From the NCBI GenBank assembly GCA_016903695.1, contig JADQBB010000016.1, positions 1 through 64,000 on the forward strand: 64,000 nucleotides of DNA, read 5' to 3'. Within the stretch, counting starts at the first letter, position 1. Each line of letters opens with the position of its first letter. A program made the translations under genes and the position numbers. The notes below the pieces were generated by a model. That model was not told the origin of the DNA, did no database searches, and was given only the letters and a program-made list of their open reading frames with translations. This DNA is from Chlorogloea purpurea SAG 13.99. Lineage in GTDB: Bacteria; Cyanobacteriota; Cyanobacteriia; Cyanobacteriales; Microcystaceae. This document shows, in pieces, positions 8,781-18,617 of the stretch.

Positions 8781-11700
8781 ATGTCTACTAACATCAAAAA
8801 AAATATTTTTAAGAATTGCGTTTTAGTATCTTTTTTAATCGCCTCGTCGGCCCCGTTATCCGTGAAAGCACAGATAATTCCCGATCGTACTTTAGGGGTT
8901 GAGAGTTCCACCGTCAGGCAAATAGACCCCAACAGACAGGATATTGAAGGGGGTGCGACACGGGGACAGAACTTGTTCCACAGTTTCCAAGAGTTCAATA
9001 TTTTAGAGGGCAAAAGTGCTTATTTCACCAACCCCGCTGGGATTACCAACATTATCACCCGCGTCACGGGAAATAATCCCTCCGCCATTCTCGGTACTTT
9101 GGGGGTGAGCGGGAACGCTAATTTATATCTCCTCAATCCTAACGGGATCTTTTTCGGAACCGGGGCGCGGCTGGATATATCCGGTTCATTCTACGCCAGT
9201 ACCGCGAGAGGTTTACTCATGCCCGATGGAAGCATATTCAGCGCGACCAATCCCGCCCCACCACCGTTATTAAAAGTAACGGCCACGGCTCCCATCGGCT
9301 TGATCATGTCAGGGCAAACCGGGGAGGTGATGAATTTAGGAAACTTGAAAGTAGGCAATGGACAAACCCTCTTGATTAACGGTAGGAAAGTTACCAATTC
9401 GGGGAGTTTAACCGCGTCCGGGGGTAATATACAATTAATCGGTAACGAGGTAGTTTTCTTCGGTTTAGCGGATGTTAGCGGGACGAATAGCCCTGGGGGA
9501 ACATTCTTAATCCGCGCCGATAATATATCGATCGGCGATGATAATAATAAAACTAGTTTGCCCACCGTATACGCGGGCAATTTCTTAGTTTTACCCGGTG
9601 ATACGAATATCGTGTTAGAGGCGAATAATGATATTACGATCGACGATCTAGCCAATAACAATTTAATTTTCAGCCCTGGCAGTGGCAAGATCAACCTTAG
9701 GGCGGATGCGGATGATAATGGTGTCGGGTCTGTAACAATGAAGGGAGCGCAAACGGTAGGAAGCGACTTGATCGATCAGACCGATCGTATTTTTACAGCG
9801 GGGAGAGATATTAATATCTCAGGTCAGAATTTAATCTTAGGTCATATCAACACGATTTTCATTATCGATCTAGCTAACTTTTTTAGGCTCTCGGAGACTT
9901 TCAGGATCAAGGAACCCGCTCTTATTCCCCTGGCACAAGCAATAGATAACGCCACCAGGACGGGTAATATTAACTTGCGGGCGGGCGGGGATATTAAAGT
10001 CCAGAATTTAGACACTTATTATCTATCATTAATTAAGCCTGGAAATGGGGGGAATATTAACCTCAGTGCGGGGAATAATATCTCTACCGGGAAAATAGCT
10101 AATTTTTCTTATTCGAGATACGGGGGTTCTGGAGATGGTGGAAATTTAAAAATTTCCGCGGGCAATAGTGTCCTCGTCGGTTCCGTTAATTCTATTTCTT
10201 TCGGTAGGGGTGATAGTACGGGTAATGGCGGGAATATTAAAATAACAGCCGGTGAGAAACAGGAAAATACTATATCGATCGGCACTTTATTAACTTTTTC
10301 GTTAGCAGAAATCGGTAATGTTTTAGGGTTCAATGAGGCGGGGAACGGTGGGGAAATATTCCTGAGAGCCGGTGGTGATATTAAAACTACTGAGATTGCT
10401 TCCTCATCATTTTCGGAGTCCAGTAGCTCGAAAGACGGGGGTAACATAACTATTACCTCTCTATTCGGCGACGTGGAGACTAAAAATATTACTTCGAGTT
10501 CATCAGCCAATTTCAGAACCGAAACTACCGAACCTTACTCCGATCGTACACCGATCGAATACATCAACCGTAAATACAACTCTGGCAGAGGCGGTGATAT
10601 TAACTTAAGCGGGCAGACGATAACCACCGATAATCTTCTCTCCATATCTATTTCTGAAAACGGGACTTCGGGGAACGGGGGGAATATTACTTTTAACGGG
10701 GAACGAATCTTTAACAATTCCATGTCTTCCTATTCCACATCGGCAAAATCGGGGACGATTAATATACAGGGGCGGGAGAACTTAGTCATTGACGAAATTT
10801 TTATAGTAACGAGTCAGCAAAACGTTTTACCCCTTTCTTTTGAGGTAGATAATCCCTCTCCCGACCCCGGACAACCGCGAACCGTCAGGATCAATAATAA
10901 TTTCAATATAGACACCACTACCTTCAGTCGATCGGGACAGGTTATTATATCCTCGCCCGGTGAGTTAACGATCGATAATGGCAGGATAACCGCCGATACC
11001 AAGAGCGATAATCCCGCCGGGGATATAACTTTAACCGGCAGAAATATCGTCCTCGATAACACGAGTATTAATAGTGCCAGTGCCGATCGAGGTGACGCGG
11101 GGAACATTAATATCGAGGGCGGGGGAAACGTCACCCTGCACGGGTCTTCGATCACCGCCTCCACATCGGCGCGAGGGAAAGGAGGGAATATAACCCTTAC
11201 CGCCGATACCCTGAACCTGGATGGGGGTAGCCAGATTAACACGACCACATCCAACATCAGCAACGCCGGTACGGTCGCGCTCAACATCAGGAAAGAAATT
11301 AATCTTTCGGGAAACAACACCGGACTCTTCGCTAATACAACCGCGTCGGCGACGGGAAACGGCGGCGATATTATCACCGATTCCAGGACGATCGAGTTTA
11401 ACCTGGAGAATGGGGCGAAGATAGATTCAGACGCGCAAGGAAGCGGGAGGGCGGGAAATATCACTCTTAACGCGGGCAATCTTGTTCTTAACGACGGCAG
11501 CATATCGGCCGGGAGTACGAGCGGAGACGGGGGAAATATCGCACTGAACCTCAGTAATGACCTTTCCCTGTTCAATCGATCGCGTATTACCACCTCTGCG
11601 GGAAACTCCCAACAAGGGGGCAACGGCGGTGACATTCAAATATCGGCCCGTACGATCGCCACCCTCCCCCTCGATAACAACGACATAACCGCCAACGCTT

Positions 11701-14279
11701 TCAGCGGTAACGGGGGCAGGATCAATATCGCCTTGACCGGTAACACTAAAGAACCTCTCTGGATTCAATTTCGCCCCAATCTCACCCGTTTCAACGACAT
11801 CACGGCGAGTTCGGAACTGGGGGCCGCCGGTACGGTTATCATTAATAGCCCCGATAACGCGGTCAGAGAAGACGTGCCCACCCTCAATACGAGTTTCGTC
11901 GATGCCAATTCATTAATCGCTCAAAATATCTGTCAGAGGGGGACAAAAAGCCAGTTCGTCCTGACCGGCAGCGGTGGTTTACCTCCCGACCCCCTGGAAT
12001 CTTTCACAGCGATCGTACCTTGGCAAGACCTTAACCAAAACAGGGCAGAGATAGGGGATCACGTCAAAAGCAAAGCTGAAAAGCCACAAGAACAGATGAG
12101 CTTGGCGGCGGATCTCAATAGCGAAGGTATCGTACAACTATCGCGGGGGCGATCGCAAGCCGCCCTAGAAAGTTTTCAATCGGCAACCGCCATCTATCGC
12201 CGTCTCGGTTCTCGGATTCCCGAAACCGGGGCCACTCTTAACCAAGTATACGCGTTACAAGCTTTAGGACGGAACCAGAGAGCGATCGATCTAGCGGAAA
12301 CCTTATATCGAACTTATGAAAGTTTACCCGATTCAGCCTTGAAAGCCGATATTTACAGGGTATACGGGGAGATGAGCGGGGTGATGGGACGGATCGAACT
12401 GGGCGACTCTTTATTAAAACAGAGTTTAATGATCGCTCAGAACAGCGGGGCCGCAACGCAAATAGCCGTCGCTTATCTGAGTTTAGCCGATCGCCTCCCC
12501 CCCGACCAAGCCCTAACCTATTACGAGCGGGCGGGCCAGACCCCCTCTGCCGAGCTACAATTGCAGGCCCTCGTCGAACGCTTCCGGTTAGGGGTAGCGC
12601 GAAAACAATACGAAGCCGCCGTGTTGCTGACCCCGGGAATAAACGCTCGACTCGCCGCGCTACCGGACTCTCGCTTCTCGGTTTACGCGGCAATCAATTA
12701 CGCTCACGCCTTGAACCGCTTGAGCCTTCAAACCGGGGGACGACCACCCGCCGCCGATAGCGTCCCCATCTTAGCGCGGGCGGCCCTATCGGCTCGAACT
12801 TTAGGAGACGGACGAGCGGAAGCTTACGCCCTCGGTTATCTGGGTCGTCTCTACGAAGAACGGGGACAGTGGGCCGAAGCCGAAACCCTTACCCGACGGG
12901 CATTAGATCTGAGCCTGGTCTTACAATCACCGGATCTGGAGTATCGCTGGCAGTGGCAACTAGGGCGCATCGCCGTGGGACGGGGCGCCCGGGAGAAAGC
13001 GATTCTCGCCTATGAAGATGCCTATAAGAACCTGCAATTACTGCGCCGGGATTTAGCGGGGGCGGGGCAGAATCTGAATTTTTACTTCCGTGACAACGTC
13101 GAACCCCTACATCGCGAGTGGGTGGATTTACTATTGCAGGGCAACCCCGGCCAAGATGAGCTGCGCCGGGCGAGAAATATCATCGAATCCTTACAGGTTG
13201 CCCAATTGGATAACTTCTTTCAAGACGGTTGCACAGGGGCTAAATCGGAACAGATCGATCGCATCGATCCCGATGCCGCCATTATCTACCCCATCCTCTT
13301 AAAAAACCGTCTGGCGGTGATCACCTCTTTCGGCGATCGCTCTCTCCATTACCATTCCATCCCGCTCACCCAAGATAACCTGAAGACGACCGTAAAAAAC
13401 CTCTTCATCACCCTCAACCCCAATATCGACCCCCGACCGCTGATCGGTTCTACCAACCTCCTCGGGCCCCATCAAACGATTTATGATTGGTTGGTTCGCC
13501 CCGTAGAAACTCAACTCCAGCAACATAAGACTAAGACCCTAGTTTTCATCCTCGACAAGGACTTACAAAACCTACCGCCATCGGTTCTGCACGATGGGCG
13601 GGAATACCTGATCCAGAAATATAACGTCGCTTTAACCCCCGGATTGCAACTATTGAGCAGTTATCCCAGGGGCGATCGTAACTTGAGAGGACTTCTAGCG
13701 GGATTAGCCCGATCGAGCCAGGGTTTCGCTGCCCTGCCCGGAGTGAAACAGGAGTTAGAAGCTATTTCCAAGTGGATTCCCAGTCAGATCCTTCTTGATC
13801 GGGATTTTATCCGCCCCAACCTACAGAAGCAACTGGATATTAATGAGTCTCCGATCGTTCACCTCGCCACTCACGGCCAATTCTCATCGGAAGCTGACGA
13901 TACCTTTCTGGTCGCCTGGGACGGTTTGATTAACGTCAGGGACTTGAACGGATGGCTGGAAACCCGTAAGAATAACCCGAATCCGATCGAATTGTTGATT
14001 CTCAGCGCCTGCGAGACGGCCCGGGGAGACGATCGCGCCTCCTTGGGTTTAGCTGGTGTAGCCGTCAGATCCGGGGCGAGAAGTACCCTTGCTACTCTTT
14101 GGGCGGTTGAAGATCGTTCCACCTCGGAATTGATCGTCAAGTTTTACGAGATCCTCAGCAGGGAGAAACTCAGCAAAGCTCAAGCCCTGCGAGAAGCCCA
14201 GTTATTCTTGCTCTCTTCCCCCGCCTATAAGCATCCCTACTATTGGGCCCCTTTCGTTCTCATCGGTAATTGGCAATAA
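8781..14279 (+). CDS. Giant TpsA exoprotein: haemagglutinin-type secretion domain, beta-helix, TPR and C-terminal CHAT protease domain
   Basis: A 1832-aa exported protein. Residues 1-31 are a signal peptide ending SVKAQ. Residues about 32-170 form the two-partner secretion domain, with NPNGIFFG near residue 119. A long stretch to about residue 1070 is rich in G-G-N-I and resembles a right-handed beta-helix. Residues about 1110-1430 contain TPR-like helical repeats (ALESFQSATAIYRRLG). The C-terminus is a CHAT domain, a caspase-like peptidase, with the dyad intact: His1698 in HLATHG and Cys1744 in LSACETARG. The family is therefore expected to cleave proteins, but the substrate is unknown. It pairs with the divergent TpsB gene. 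ATG at 8781 has no clear ribosome-binding site. The DUF928 gene follows at once. Confidence 0.93.
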   Translation: MSTNIKKNIFKNCVLVSFLIASSAPLSVKAQIIPDRTLGVESSTVRQIDPNRQDIEGGATRGQNLFHSFQEFNILEGKSAYFTNPAGITNIITRVTGNNPSAILGTLGVSGNANLYLLNPNGIFFGTGARLDISGSFYASTARGLLMPDGSIFSATNPAPPPLLKVTATAPIGLIMSGQTGEVMNLGNLKVGNGQTLLINGRKVTNSGSLTASGGNIQLIGNEVVFFGLADVSGTNSPGGTFLIRADNISIGDDNNKTSLPTVYAGNFLVLPGDTNIVLEANNDITIDDLANNNLIFSPGSGKINLRADADDNGVGSVTMKGAQTVGSDLIDQTDRIFTAGRDINISGQNLILGHINTIFIIDLANFFRLSETFRIKEPALIPLAQAIDNATRTGNINLRAGGDIKVQNLDTYYLSLIKPGNGGNINLSAGNNISTGKIANFSYSRYGGSGDGGNLKISAGNSVLVGSVNSISFGRGDSTGNGGNIKITAGEKQENTISIGTLLTFSLAEIGNVLGFNEAGNGGEIFLRAGGDIKTTEIASSSFSESSSSKDGGNITITSLFGDVETKNITSSSSANFRTETTEPYSDRTPIEYINRKYNSGRGGDINLSGQTITTDNLLSISISENGTSGNGGNITFNGERIFNNSMSSYSTSAKSGTINIQGRENLVIDEIFIVTSQQNVLPLSFEVDNPSPDPGQPRTVRINNNFNIDTTTFSRSGQVIISSPGELTIDNGRITADTKSDNPAGDITLTGRNIVLDNTSINSASADRGDAGNINIEGGGNVTLHGSSITASTSARGKGGNITLTADTLNLDGGSQINTTTSNISNAGTVALNIRKEINLSGNNTGLFANTTASATGNGGDIITDSRTIEFNLENGAKIDSDAQGSGRAGNITLNAGNLVLNDGSISAGSTSGDGGNIALNLSNDLSLFNRSRITTSAGNSQQGGNGGDIQISARTIATLPLDNNDITANAFSGNGGRINIALTGNTKEPLWIQFRPNLTRFNDITASSELGAAGTVIINSPDNAVREDVPTLNTSFVDANSLIAQNICQRGTKSQFVLTGSGGLPPDPLESFTAIVPWQDLNQNRAEIGDHVKSKAEKPQEQMSLAADLNSEGIVQLSRGRSQAALESFQSATAIYRRLGSRIPETGATLNQVYALQALGRNQRAIDLAETLYRTYESLPDSALKADIYRVYGEMSGVMGRIELGDSLLKQSLMIAQNSGAATQIAVAYLSLADRLPPDQALTYYERAGQTPSAELQLQALVERFRLGVARKQYEAAVLLTPGINARLAALPDSRFSVYAAINYAHALNRLSLQTGGRPPAADSVPILARAALSARTLGDGRAEAYALGYLGRLYEERGQWAEAETLTRRALDLSLVLQSPDLEYRWQWQLGRIAVGRGAREKAILAYEDAYKNLQLLRRDLAGAGQNLNFYFRDNVEPLHREWVDLLLQGNPGQDELRRARNIIESLQVAQLDNFFQDGCTGAKSEQIDRIDPDAAIIYPILLKNRLAVITSFGDRSLHYHSIPLTQDNLKTTVKNLFITLNPNIDPRPLIGSTNLLGPHQTIYDWLVRPVETQLQQHKTKTLVFILDKDLQNLPPSVLHDGREYLIQKYNVALTPGLQLLSSYPRGDRNLRGLLAGLARSSQGFAALPGVKQELEAISKWIPSQILLDRDFIRPNLQKQLDINESPIVHLATHGQFSSEADDTFLVAWDGLINVRDLNGWLETRKNNPNPIELLILSACETARGDDRASLGLAGVAVRSGARSTLATLWAVEDRSTSELIVKFYEILSREKLSKAQALREAQLFLLSSPAYKHPYYWAPFVLIGNWQ

Positions 14280-14305
14280 AATCCACCATTCCAGAGGCTA
14301 CAACC

Positions 14306-15049
14306 GTGAAAACCCTTATTAGATTTTCCTTTAACGTCTTGACCTGTGTTTTGCTACTCGCCGCCGCCGGGCCCAACGCTCACGCTAATTCTAAACGTAC
14401 AGTCACCTTCCAACCTCCCCCGGGGCGCGGACAACCGGTCAGCAGCGCGGGAGGGGGAACCCGCAATCAGGGCAAATGCCCCCTAGACCGTTCTCGTAAA
14501 CTGCCCCGGAGTACAGGGCCTTCTATCTTGGCTCTCGTTCCCGGGGGCGGCGGGGGCTTAACCCTCTCGCCCCATCCCACCCTCTGGATAGAGATAGCCC
14601 CCACTTCCGCCAAACAATTGATTTTCTATATCAGGGAAGAGAAGTCCGGAAAAAACTATTATCAATCGATCGTGAACATTGCCGATGGCTCAACCTTGAT
14701 ACCCTTATCGATTCCTGCGAATCTGCCGGGGTTGGAGACGGGAAAGATCTATCTCTGGTCGGCGGTAATAGTTTGCGGCGACAGTCCCCATCCCGACGAT
14801 CCCAGCGTTACCGCTTCGATCGAGCGAATCGAGTTAACCTCTACCTCGTCCCTTTCCGGCCTCGACTTGGTTGCTTGGTACGCGGAACGGGGAATCTGGT
14901 ACGACGCGCTCGATCGGTTAGCCCTTCTGGGTCAGCAAAATCCCGATGATCCCGAATTGAAAGAGATCTGGCGGGATTTACTGCGATCAACAGAGGTGGA
15001 TGATGGAGCAGGAGTGATCGCCAACCCGTCTCAAAAATCGGGGAAATAG
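14306..15049 (+). CDS. DUF928 family exported protein
   Basis: About 247 aa with a signal peptide (LTCVLLLAAAGPNAHA), followed by the features of DUF928 proteins: a glycine-rich linker, CPLDRSRK, LALVPGGGGGLTLSPHPTLW, YIREEKSGKNYY and a C-terminal helical part (DLVAWYAERGIWYDALDRLA). The biochemical role of DUF928 is not established. From recollection it commonly sits beside CHAT and CHASE2 genes in cyanobacteria, which fits here. The start is taken as GTG at 14306, directly before the signal peptide; the frame extends upstream into the TpsA gene. Its 3' end overlaps the convergent CHASE2 gene by 19 bases. It is probably in an operon with TpsA. Confidence 0.85.
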   Translation: MKTLIRFSFNVLTCVLLLAAAGPNAHANSKRTVTFQPPPGRGQPVSSAGGGTRNQGKCPLDRSRKLPRSTGPSILALVPGGGGGLTLSPHPTLWIEIAPTSAKQLIFYIREEKSGKNYYQSIVNIADGSTLIPLSIPANLPGLETGKIYLWSAVIVCGDSPHPDDPSVTASIERIELTSTSSLSGLDLVAWYAERGIWYDALDRLALLGQQNPDDPELKEIWRDLLRSTEVDDGAGVIANPSQKSGK

Positions 15050-17691
15050 GATTTAATCAGGGAGAGTTGCCGTTTACCCACCGAGTTTTTCAATGATTCC
15101 ACCGCTATTCTCAAAGCCCTGGGATAATGACGACCGATCTCACCCAGTAAGATTAAAGTCTTGATGAAGTACCTCTGCTGTACGCTTCTGGCGGTCAGTA
15201 TCACCATCAGGGTCAAGGTTATCCCCCCCGCCAGAACACTAGGGATCAAGGGCAGCCATAAACCTTGTCCGAAAGCGAAATAACAAACCCACAGCAAGAG
15301 TGATAGGTTCAAACAATAGGCAACCAAGAGCGAACCGATCTTTTTGAACCACCAACCGATCGAACCACCGATCGCCCCCCAAGCTAAAATAAAACAGCTT
15401 TCTGCTATTTTGTCAGGGGTACGTATTAAACCCCGTCCATCGATCACGGCAGAGAGAAGCTGACTGACTATATTAGCGTGAAGGTAAACCCCTGGCAGAC
15501 GCGGGGAAAAATGCCCCGAACCCCCGCTATAGGGAGTCAGGAAAAAATCATTGAGACTTTCGGCGATCGCTCCGATGAGAACGATACGATCTCTAAAACT
15601 CTCTTTGTCGAATGAACGGTTCAACACATCCCTCAAGGGAATGCTTGCGAATTGACGGCTTCCACCCCGGAAATTGATGAGAATTTGATAACCGCCGTCA
15701 TCGGCCCGCACGTAACCGCCGTCATTTCCTTGAAATCGTGTGAAAATCGCTTTCCCCCACTGCAATCGCTCTTTCCCTTGGGCTTGGGGTTGGATATTTT
15801 CCGCGGCTAGATAATGACCGGCTAACCTCACCGCTAGACTTTCCTTAAGCTTACTTTCTTCGGCGACTACCGTGAGTAAAGCGCGGCGCACTTTGCCATC
15901 AAGATCGAGAATCTGATCGGCAAAGCCCACTCTTTCTTCCCCGTTGAGAACAGGAGGGGGCGCGATTCGCGGAGGGACGATTTTTTCTATCCCGTAAAGA
16001 TAGGGGGTTGAGCGCGAGATCTGAATTAATTCTTCCTTTCCAGGATCGATCGTCAGATTCCGGTAAATATCTAAACCTATTACTCTCGGTTGCCCTTCCT
16101 TTATGGTTTGGAGAAGACGCGTTAAAGTTCTGTCGGATGGGGGCCACTGTTGCAGGAATTCTATATCTTGCTCATCGATCGTCACCACCGCGATCCTCGA
16201 TTCCGTGGCTTCCAGGGGCCGCAGTCGTAGAAAGCGATCGTACGTATTCAATTCCCAACCCTGTAAGAGTCCCCCGAGGCACAACGATATAATTAATCCC
16301 CATACCAAGAGGCTAGTAATTGCCAGCATCCGCGGGTTTAAACGGTACTTGCCGGTATCCTCCTCCGCCTGTCGCCTGGCCCTGGCTAAAAAATGACTCG
16401 CCTGTTGAGTTGCCGTCAGGGTTCGTTCCACTTCCCGCTTAGCAGACTCCTGACTGGCGTTCAAAAACTGATAATCTTCGTTACCGAGACTTTTTCCTAA
16501 AGACCAACTTAAAGCCGCCTGTAAACTTTCTCCCGTCAATAAACAGGCGGTATCTTGTCCCCCCGAAGCCAGCCAGAGCGAGATCTCGGTGTTGTATGGC
16601 CGTAGGCGGCCCAATTGTTGCCTCACCCACGCCTCGTTAAAGATGCGATCGTAGATCGGGTTATAAACTTCTAAACCTCCGTTTCTCTCCGTTACCACCC
16701 CGGATAAACGTAATATCTGCTGCTCGGTGCTATTATCGCTCTCGATGCTCCGTCTTTGGAGAATTTGTAAGTATAATCCTAATAAGCGATTCGATTGTTG
16801 TGAATCCAGTAACAGCCTATCTCTAATAGTTCTTAAATGTTCGGGTTCGTCTTGACTTTCCCAATTCTCGATGATATATTTTGGAACTATTTGCTCTAGG
16901 GATAAATTTCCGGGGTTATTAATAATTAACCGGCAAATTTTTTGAGTTAAAAATGGTTGCCCGCCCGTGTAATAAAGAATCTGCCGCATCAATTCTTCCG
17001 GTGAATCGCTTTTGATTTTCAACCCTTGGCTTAAAGGATATACTTCATGCTCTTGAAATCCCTTTAGTTCGATGGCATGACCGATATTAAACGGTGTATG
17101 GGCTTTATTCTTAATCAAAGTCGATGGAGAAGCCACACCTAGGAGCGCAAAAGTTAAACGTTGATAATCGGGGTTATTATTCCTTTGTTGCCAGCAAAAA
17201 CGAAGCATAGCAAAAAATTCATCAGGGCAGAAATTTTGACCGAGAACGTGATCTATTTCATCGATAAAGATGACAATATTATCTGGAATTTGTTTTAAAA
17301 CTATTTCATCGATAAATTCGCTGAAACATTGAATGGGGGAGAGTAAATCCCGTCTCTCCCGCCACCAATCCCGCCACGGATAAGCTATCCCGCAACTCTT
17401 CACCAACATCTGCACCATTCCCGCGTACCATTTTTGAGGGGTGACATCTTCGGTGCCGATACCGCTTAAATCGATGAAACCGCACCTGATCCCCTCTCGG
17501 CCCAGTTTTTGCATCGTCCGCACTCTCAGGCTGGACTTCCCCATCTGGCGGGAATTTAAAACGTAACAGAATTCTCCTCTTTTCAGGTATTGATAGAATT
17601 CTCCGTCGGCGGAGCGCAATACATAACTACGCGCGTCTTGACTTAGACTGCCGCCCACTTGATATTCATAATCCCCAACATTACTCGTCAT
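15031..17691 (-). CDS. AAA-like ATPase fused to a CHASE2 extracytoplasmic sensor
   Basis: An 886-aa membrane protein. The N-terminal half is an AAA-like (STAND-related) ATPase with Walker A SRQMGKSSL near residues 47-55 and a Walker B-like strand IVIFIDEIDHVLG near residue 140. A membrane segment follows (SLLVWGLIISLCLGG, about 450). The CHASE2 sensor domain then covers about 465-770 (YDRFLRLRPLE, VVTIDEQDI, IVLIGAIAESLNDFF, PGVYLHANIVSQLL). The end has further membrane helices. CHASE2 senses unknown extracytoplasmic signals, and the ATPase would respond in the cytosol. Its ATG overlaps the stop of a relic of the HTH/AAA gene as ATGA, so the two were once translationally coupled. It is convergent with DUF928. 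Confidence 0.9.
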   Translation of the reverse strand: MTSNVGDYEYQVGGSLSQDARSYVLRSADGEFYQYLKRGEFCYVLNSRQMGKSSLRVRTMQKLGREGIRCGFIDLSGIGTEDVTPQKWYAGMVQMLVKSCGIAYPWRDWWRERRDLLSPIQCFSEFIDEIVLKQIPDNIVIFIDEIDHVLGQNFCPDEFFAMLRFCWQQRNNNPDYQRLTFALLGVASPSTLIKNKAHTPFNIGHAIELKGFQEHEVYPLSQGLKIKSDSPEELMRQILYYTGGQPFLTQKICRLIINNPGNLSLEQIVPKYIIENWESQDEPEHLRTIRDRLLLDSQQSNRLLGLYLQILQRRSIESDNSTEQQILRLSGVVTERNGGLEVYNPIYDRIFNEAWVRQQLGRLRPYNTEISLWLASGGQDTACLLTGESLQAALSWSLGKSLGNEDYQFLNASQESAKREVERTLTATQQASHFLARARRQAEEDTGKYRLNPRMLAITSLLVWGLIISLCLGGLLQGWELNTYDRFLRLRPLEATESRIAVVTIDEQDIEFLQQWPPSDRTLTRLLQTIKEGQPRVIGLDIYRNLTIDPGKEELIQISRSTPYLYGIEKIVPPRIAPPPVLNGEERVGFADQILDLDGKVRRALLTVVAEESKLKESLAVRLAGHYLAAENIQPQAQGKERLQWGKAIFTRFQGNDGGYVRADDGGYQILINFRGGSRQFASIPLRDVLNRSFDKESFRDRIVLIGAIAESLNDFFLTPYSGGSGHFSPRLPGVYLHANIVSQLLSAVIDGRGLIRTPDKIAESCFILAWGAIGGSIGWWFKKIGSLLVAYCLNLSLLLWVCYFAFGQGLWLPLIPSVLAGGITLTLMVILTARSVQQRYFIKTLILLGEIGRHYPRALRIAVESLKNSVGKRQLSLIKSYFPDF

Positions 17692-17775
17692 AAAACTCTG
17701 TTAAAGTAAGCCAGGTATAGTTGAGAACGAGGAACAACGAGATCTTTCTCGTACTTGATCGAACCCGGGCTATTA
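17688..17775 (-). repeat. Relic of the HTH/AAA gene 3' end (direct repeat copy 1)
   Basis: This stretch aligns base for base with 18530-18617 (offset 842) with only about ten differences. On the minus strand it still reads YEKDLVVPRSQLY, then AYFNRVL and a stop, which is the C-terminus of the 432-aa HTH/AAA protein. The stop overlaps the CHASE2 start. Weaker similarity extends to about 17795. With copy 2 it flanks the retropepsin-like pair. Confidence 0.85.
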
Positions 17776-17815
17776 AGACTGCCATTCATAAGGATATTAG
17801 CCGATTATAGAAAAT

Positions 17816-18193
17816 TTAATTAACGTCGGATAAATCTGAGATACGCACCAGACCACCTTGCACGGTATCTATCTGTAAGCGATAGCCACGCATTAAACTC
17901 ATTCCCACCAAAGGGTCTGTTTCGGCCTCGTTGACCTCGATTTCTCGATATTGACCACCCCAAATCACCATTGCATCATAAATATCGAACAAAGTTTCGC
18001 TACCGTCGCCGAGCGTTCCTCGATCGCGATAACTCCAAGACAGCCCGAGTTCGGCAATTATACCGCCTGAAAGACTCAAGAATCCTGTGAAGCCCGTGTC
18101 GATGATCGCACTAACGGATTTGAGTTTACCGTTATGGCTGATAACCACGGTGATAACCGCTTCATAGCTCGCATTCACGTATCCCTGCATCAT
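17816..18193 (-). CDS. Retropepsin-like (clan AA) aspartic protease, small
   Basis: About 125 aa with the single-lobe aspartic protease motif IIDTGFTGFLSL near the N-terminus. A second hydrophobic-glycine signature (LVGMSLMRGY) lies near the C-terminus. Such proteins must dimerise to be active. ATG at 18193 overlaps the TGA of the upstream small gene (ATGA), so the two are translationally coupled; the longer frame up to 18259 lies inside that gene. Similar two-gene units, a short protein followed by a clan AA protease, are frequent in cyanobacteria and behave like mobile or toxin-antitoxin-like modules, though I know of no proven function. The pair sits between two copies of the HTH/AAA gene end, which points to insertion. 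Confidence 0.75.
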   Translation of the reverse strand: MMQGYVNASYEAVITVVISHNGKLKSVSAIIDTGFTGFLSLSGGIIAELGLSWSYRDRGTLGDGSETLFDIYDAMVIWGGQYREIEVNEAETDPLVGMSLMRGYRLQIDTVQGGLVRISDLSDVN

Positions 18194-18465
18194 AGAGCGT
18201 CTTTTAAGCCACGAGCCCCAAATCGATGAACGGCACGATAGCCAATACGAACGACCCAAGGCTGAGCAGCGGGTAAGCGTTCATAAAGTCTTCTCACGGC
18301 AGTCATAGTATCTTCGGCTACTTCAAACATACCCGTTTCAATATCTATCGCCACGATTTTGCCATGATTCCCTTCTTCTATCTGCCCGCGGACTCGGGAC
18401 TCATAAATCTCATCTCCACGCCTGGCGAATTCTTCTTTGCTGTAGCGGGGTTGTCGAACTGTCAT
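18190..18465 (-). CDS. Small acidic/basic partner protein of the retropepsin-like gene
   Basis: A 91-aa protein starting MTVRQPRYSKEEFARRG, with a compact segment GKIVAIDIETGMFEVAEDTMTAVRRL and a basic C-terminus WVVRIGYRAVHRFGARGL. It has no membrane segment. I do not recognise a named domain. It recurs upstream of clan AA proteases in cyanobacteria. The four-base ATGA overlap with the next gene implies linked synthesis and perhaps a complex. By size and order it could be the antitoxin-like or substrate partner, but that is inference only. Confidence 0.65.
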   Translation of the reverse strand: MTVRQPRYSKEEFARRGDEIYESRVRGQIEEGNHGKIVAIDIETGMFEVAEDTMTAVRRLYERLPAAQPWVVRIGYRAVHRFGARGLKDAL

Positions 18466-18529
18466 ATTTTTAATTTCAGGTTGTCTAGAAAATATTGTAG
18501 CTAACCTGATAAGCTATTGTTCCTAGTTT

Positions 18530-18617
18530 TCATAAAACTCTGTTAAAGTAGGCCCGGTATAGCTGAGAACGGGGAACAACGAGATCTTTTTCGTACTCGA
18601 TCAAACCGAGGCTATGA
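18530..18617 (-). repeat. Direct repeat copy 2: 3' end of the intact HTH/AAA gene
   Basis: This is the true C-terminal coding end of the HTH/AAA gene (YEKDLVVPRSQLYRAYFNRVL). It is the counterpart of the relic at 17688-17775. Confidence 0.85.

Noticed and set aside
10814-11768. Long minus-strand frames opposite the TpsA gene
   Set aside because: They arise from the repetitive beta-helix coding sequence. They have biased composition, no ribosome-binding sites and no family resemblance, while the plus strand is a clear full-length protein.
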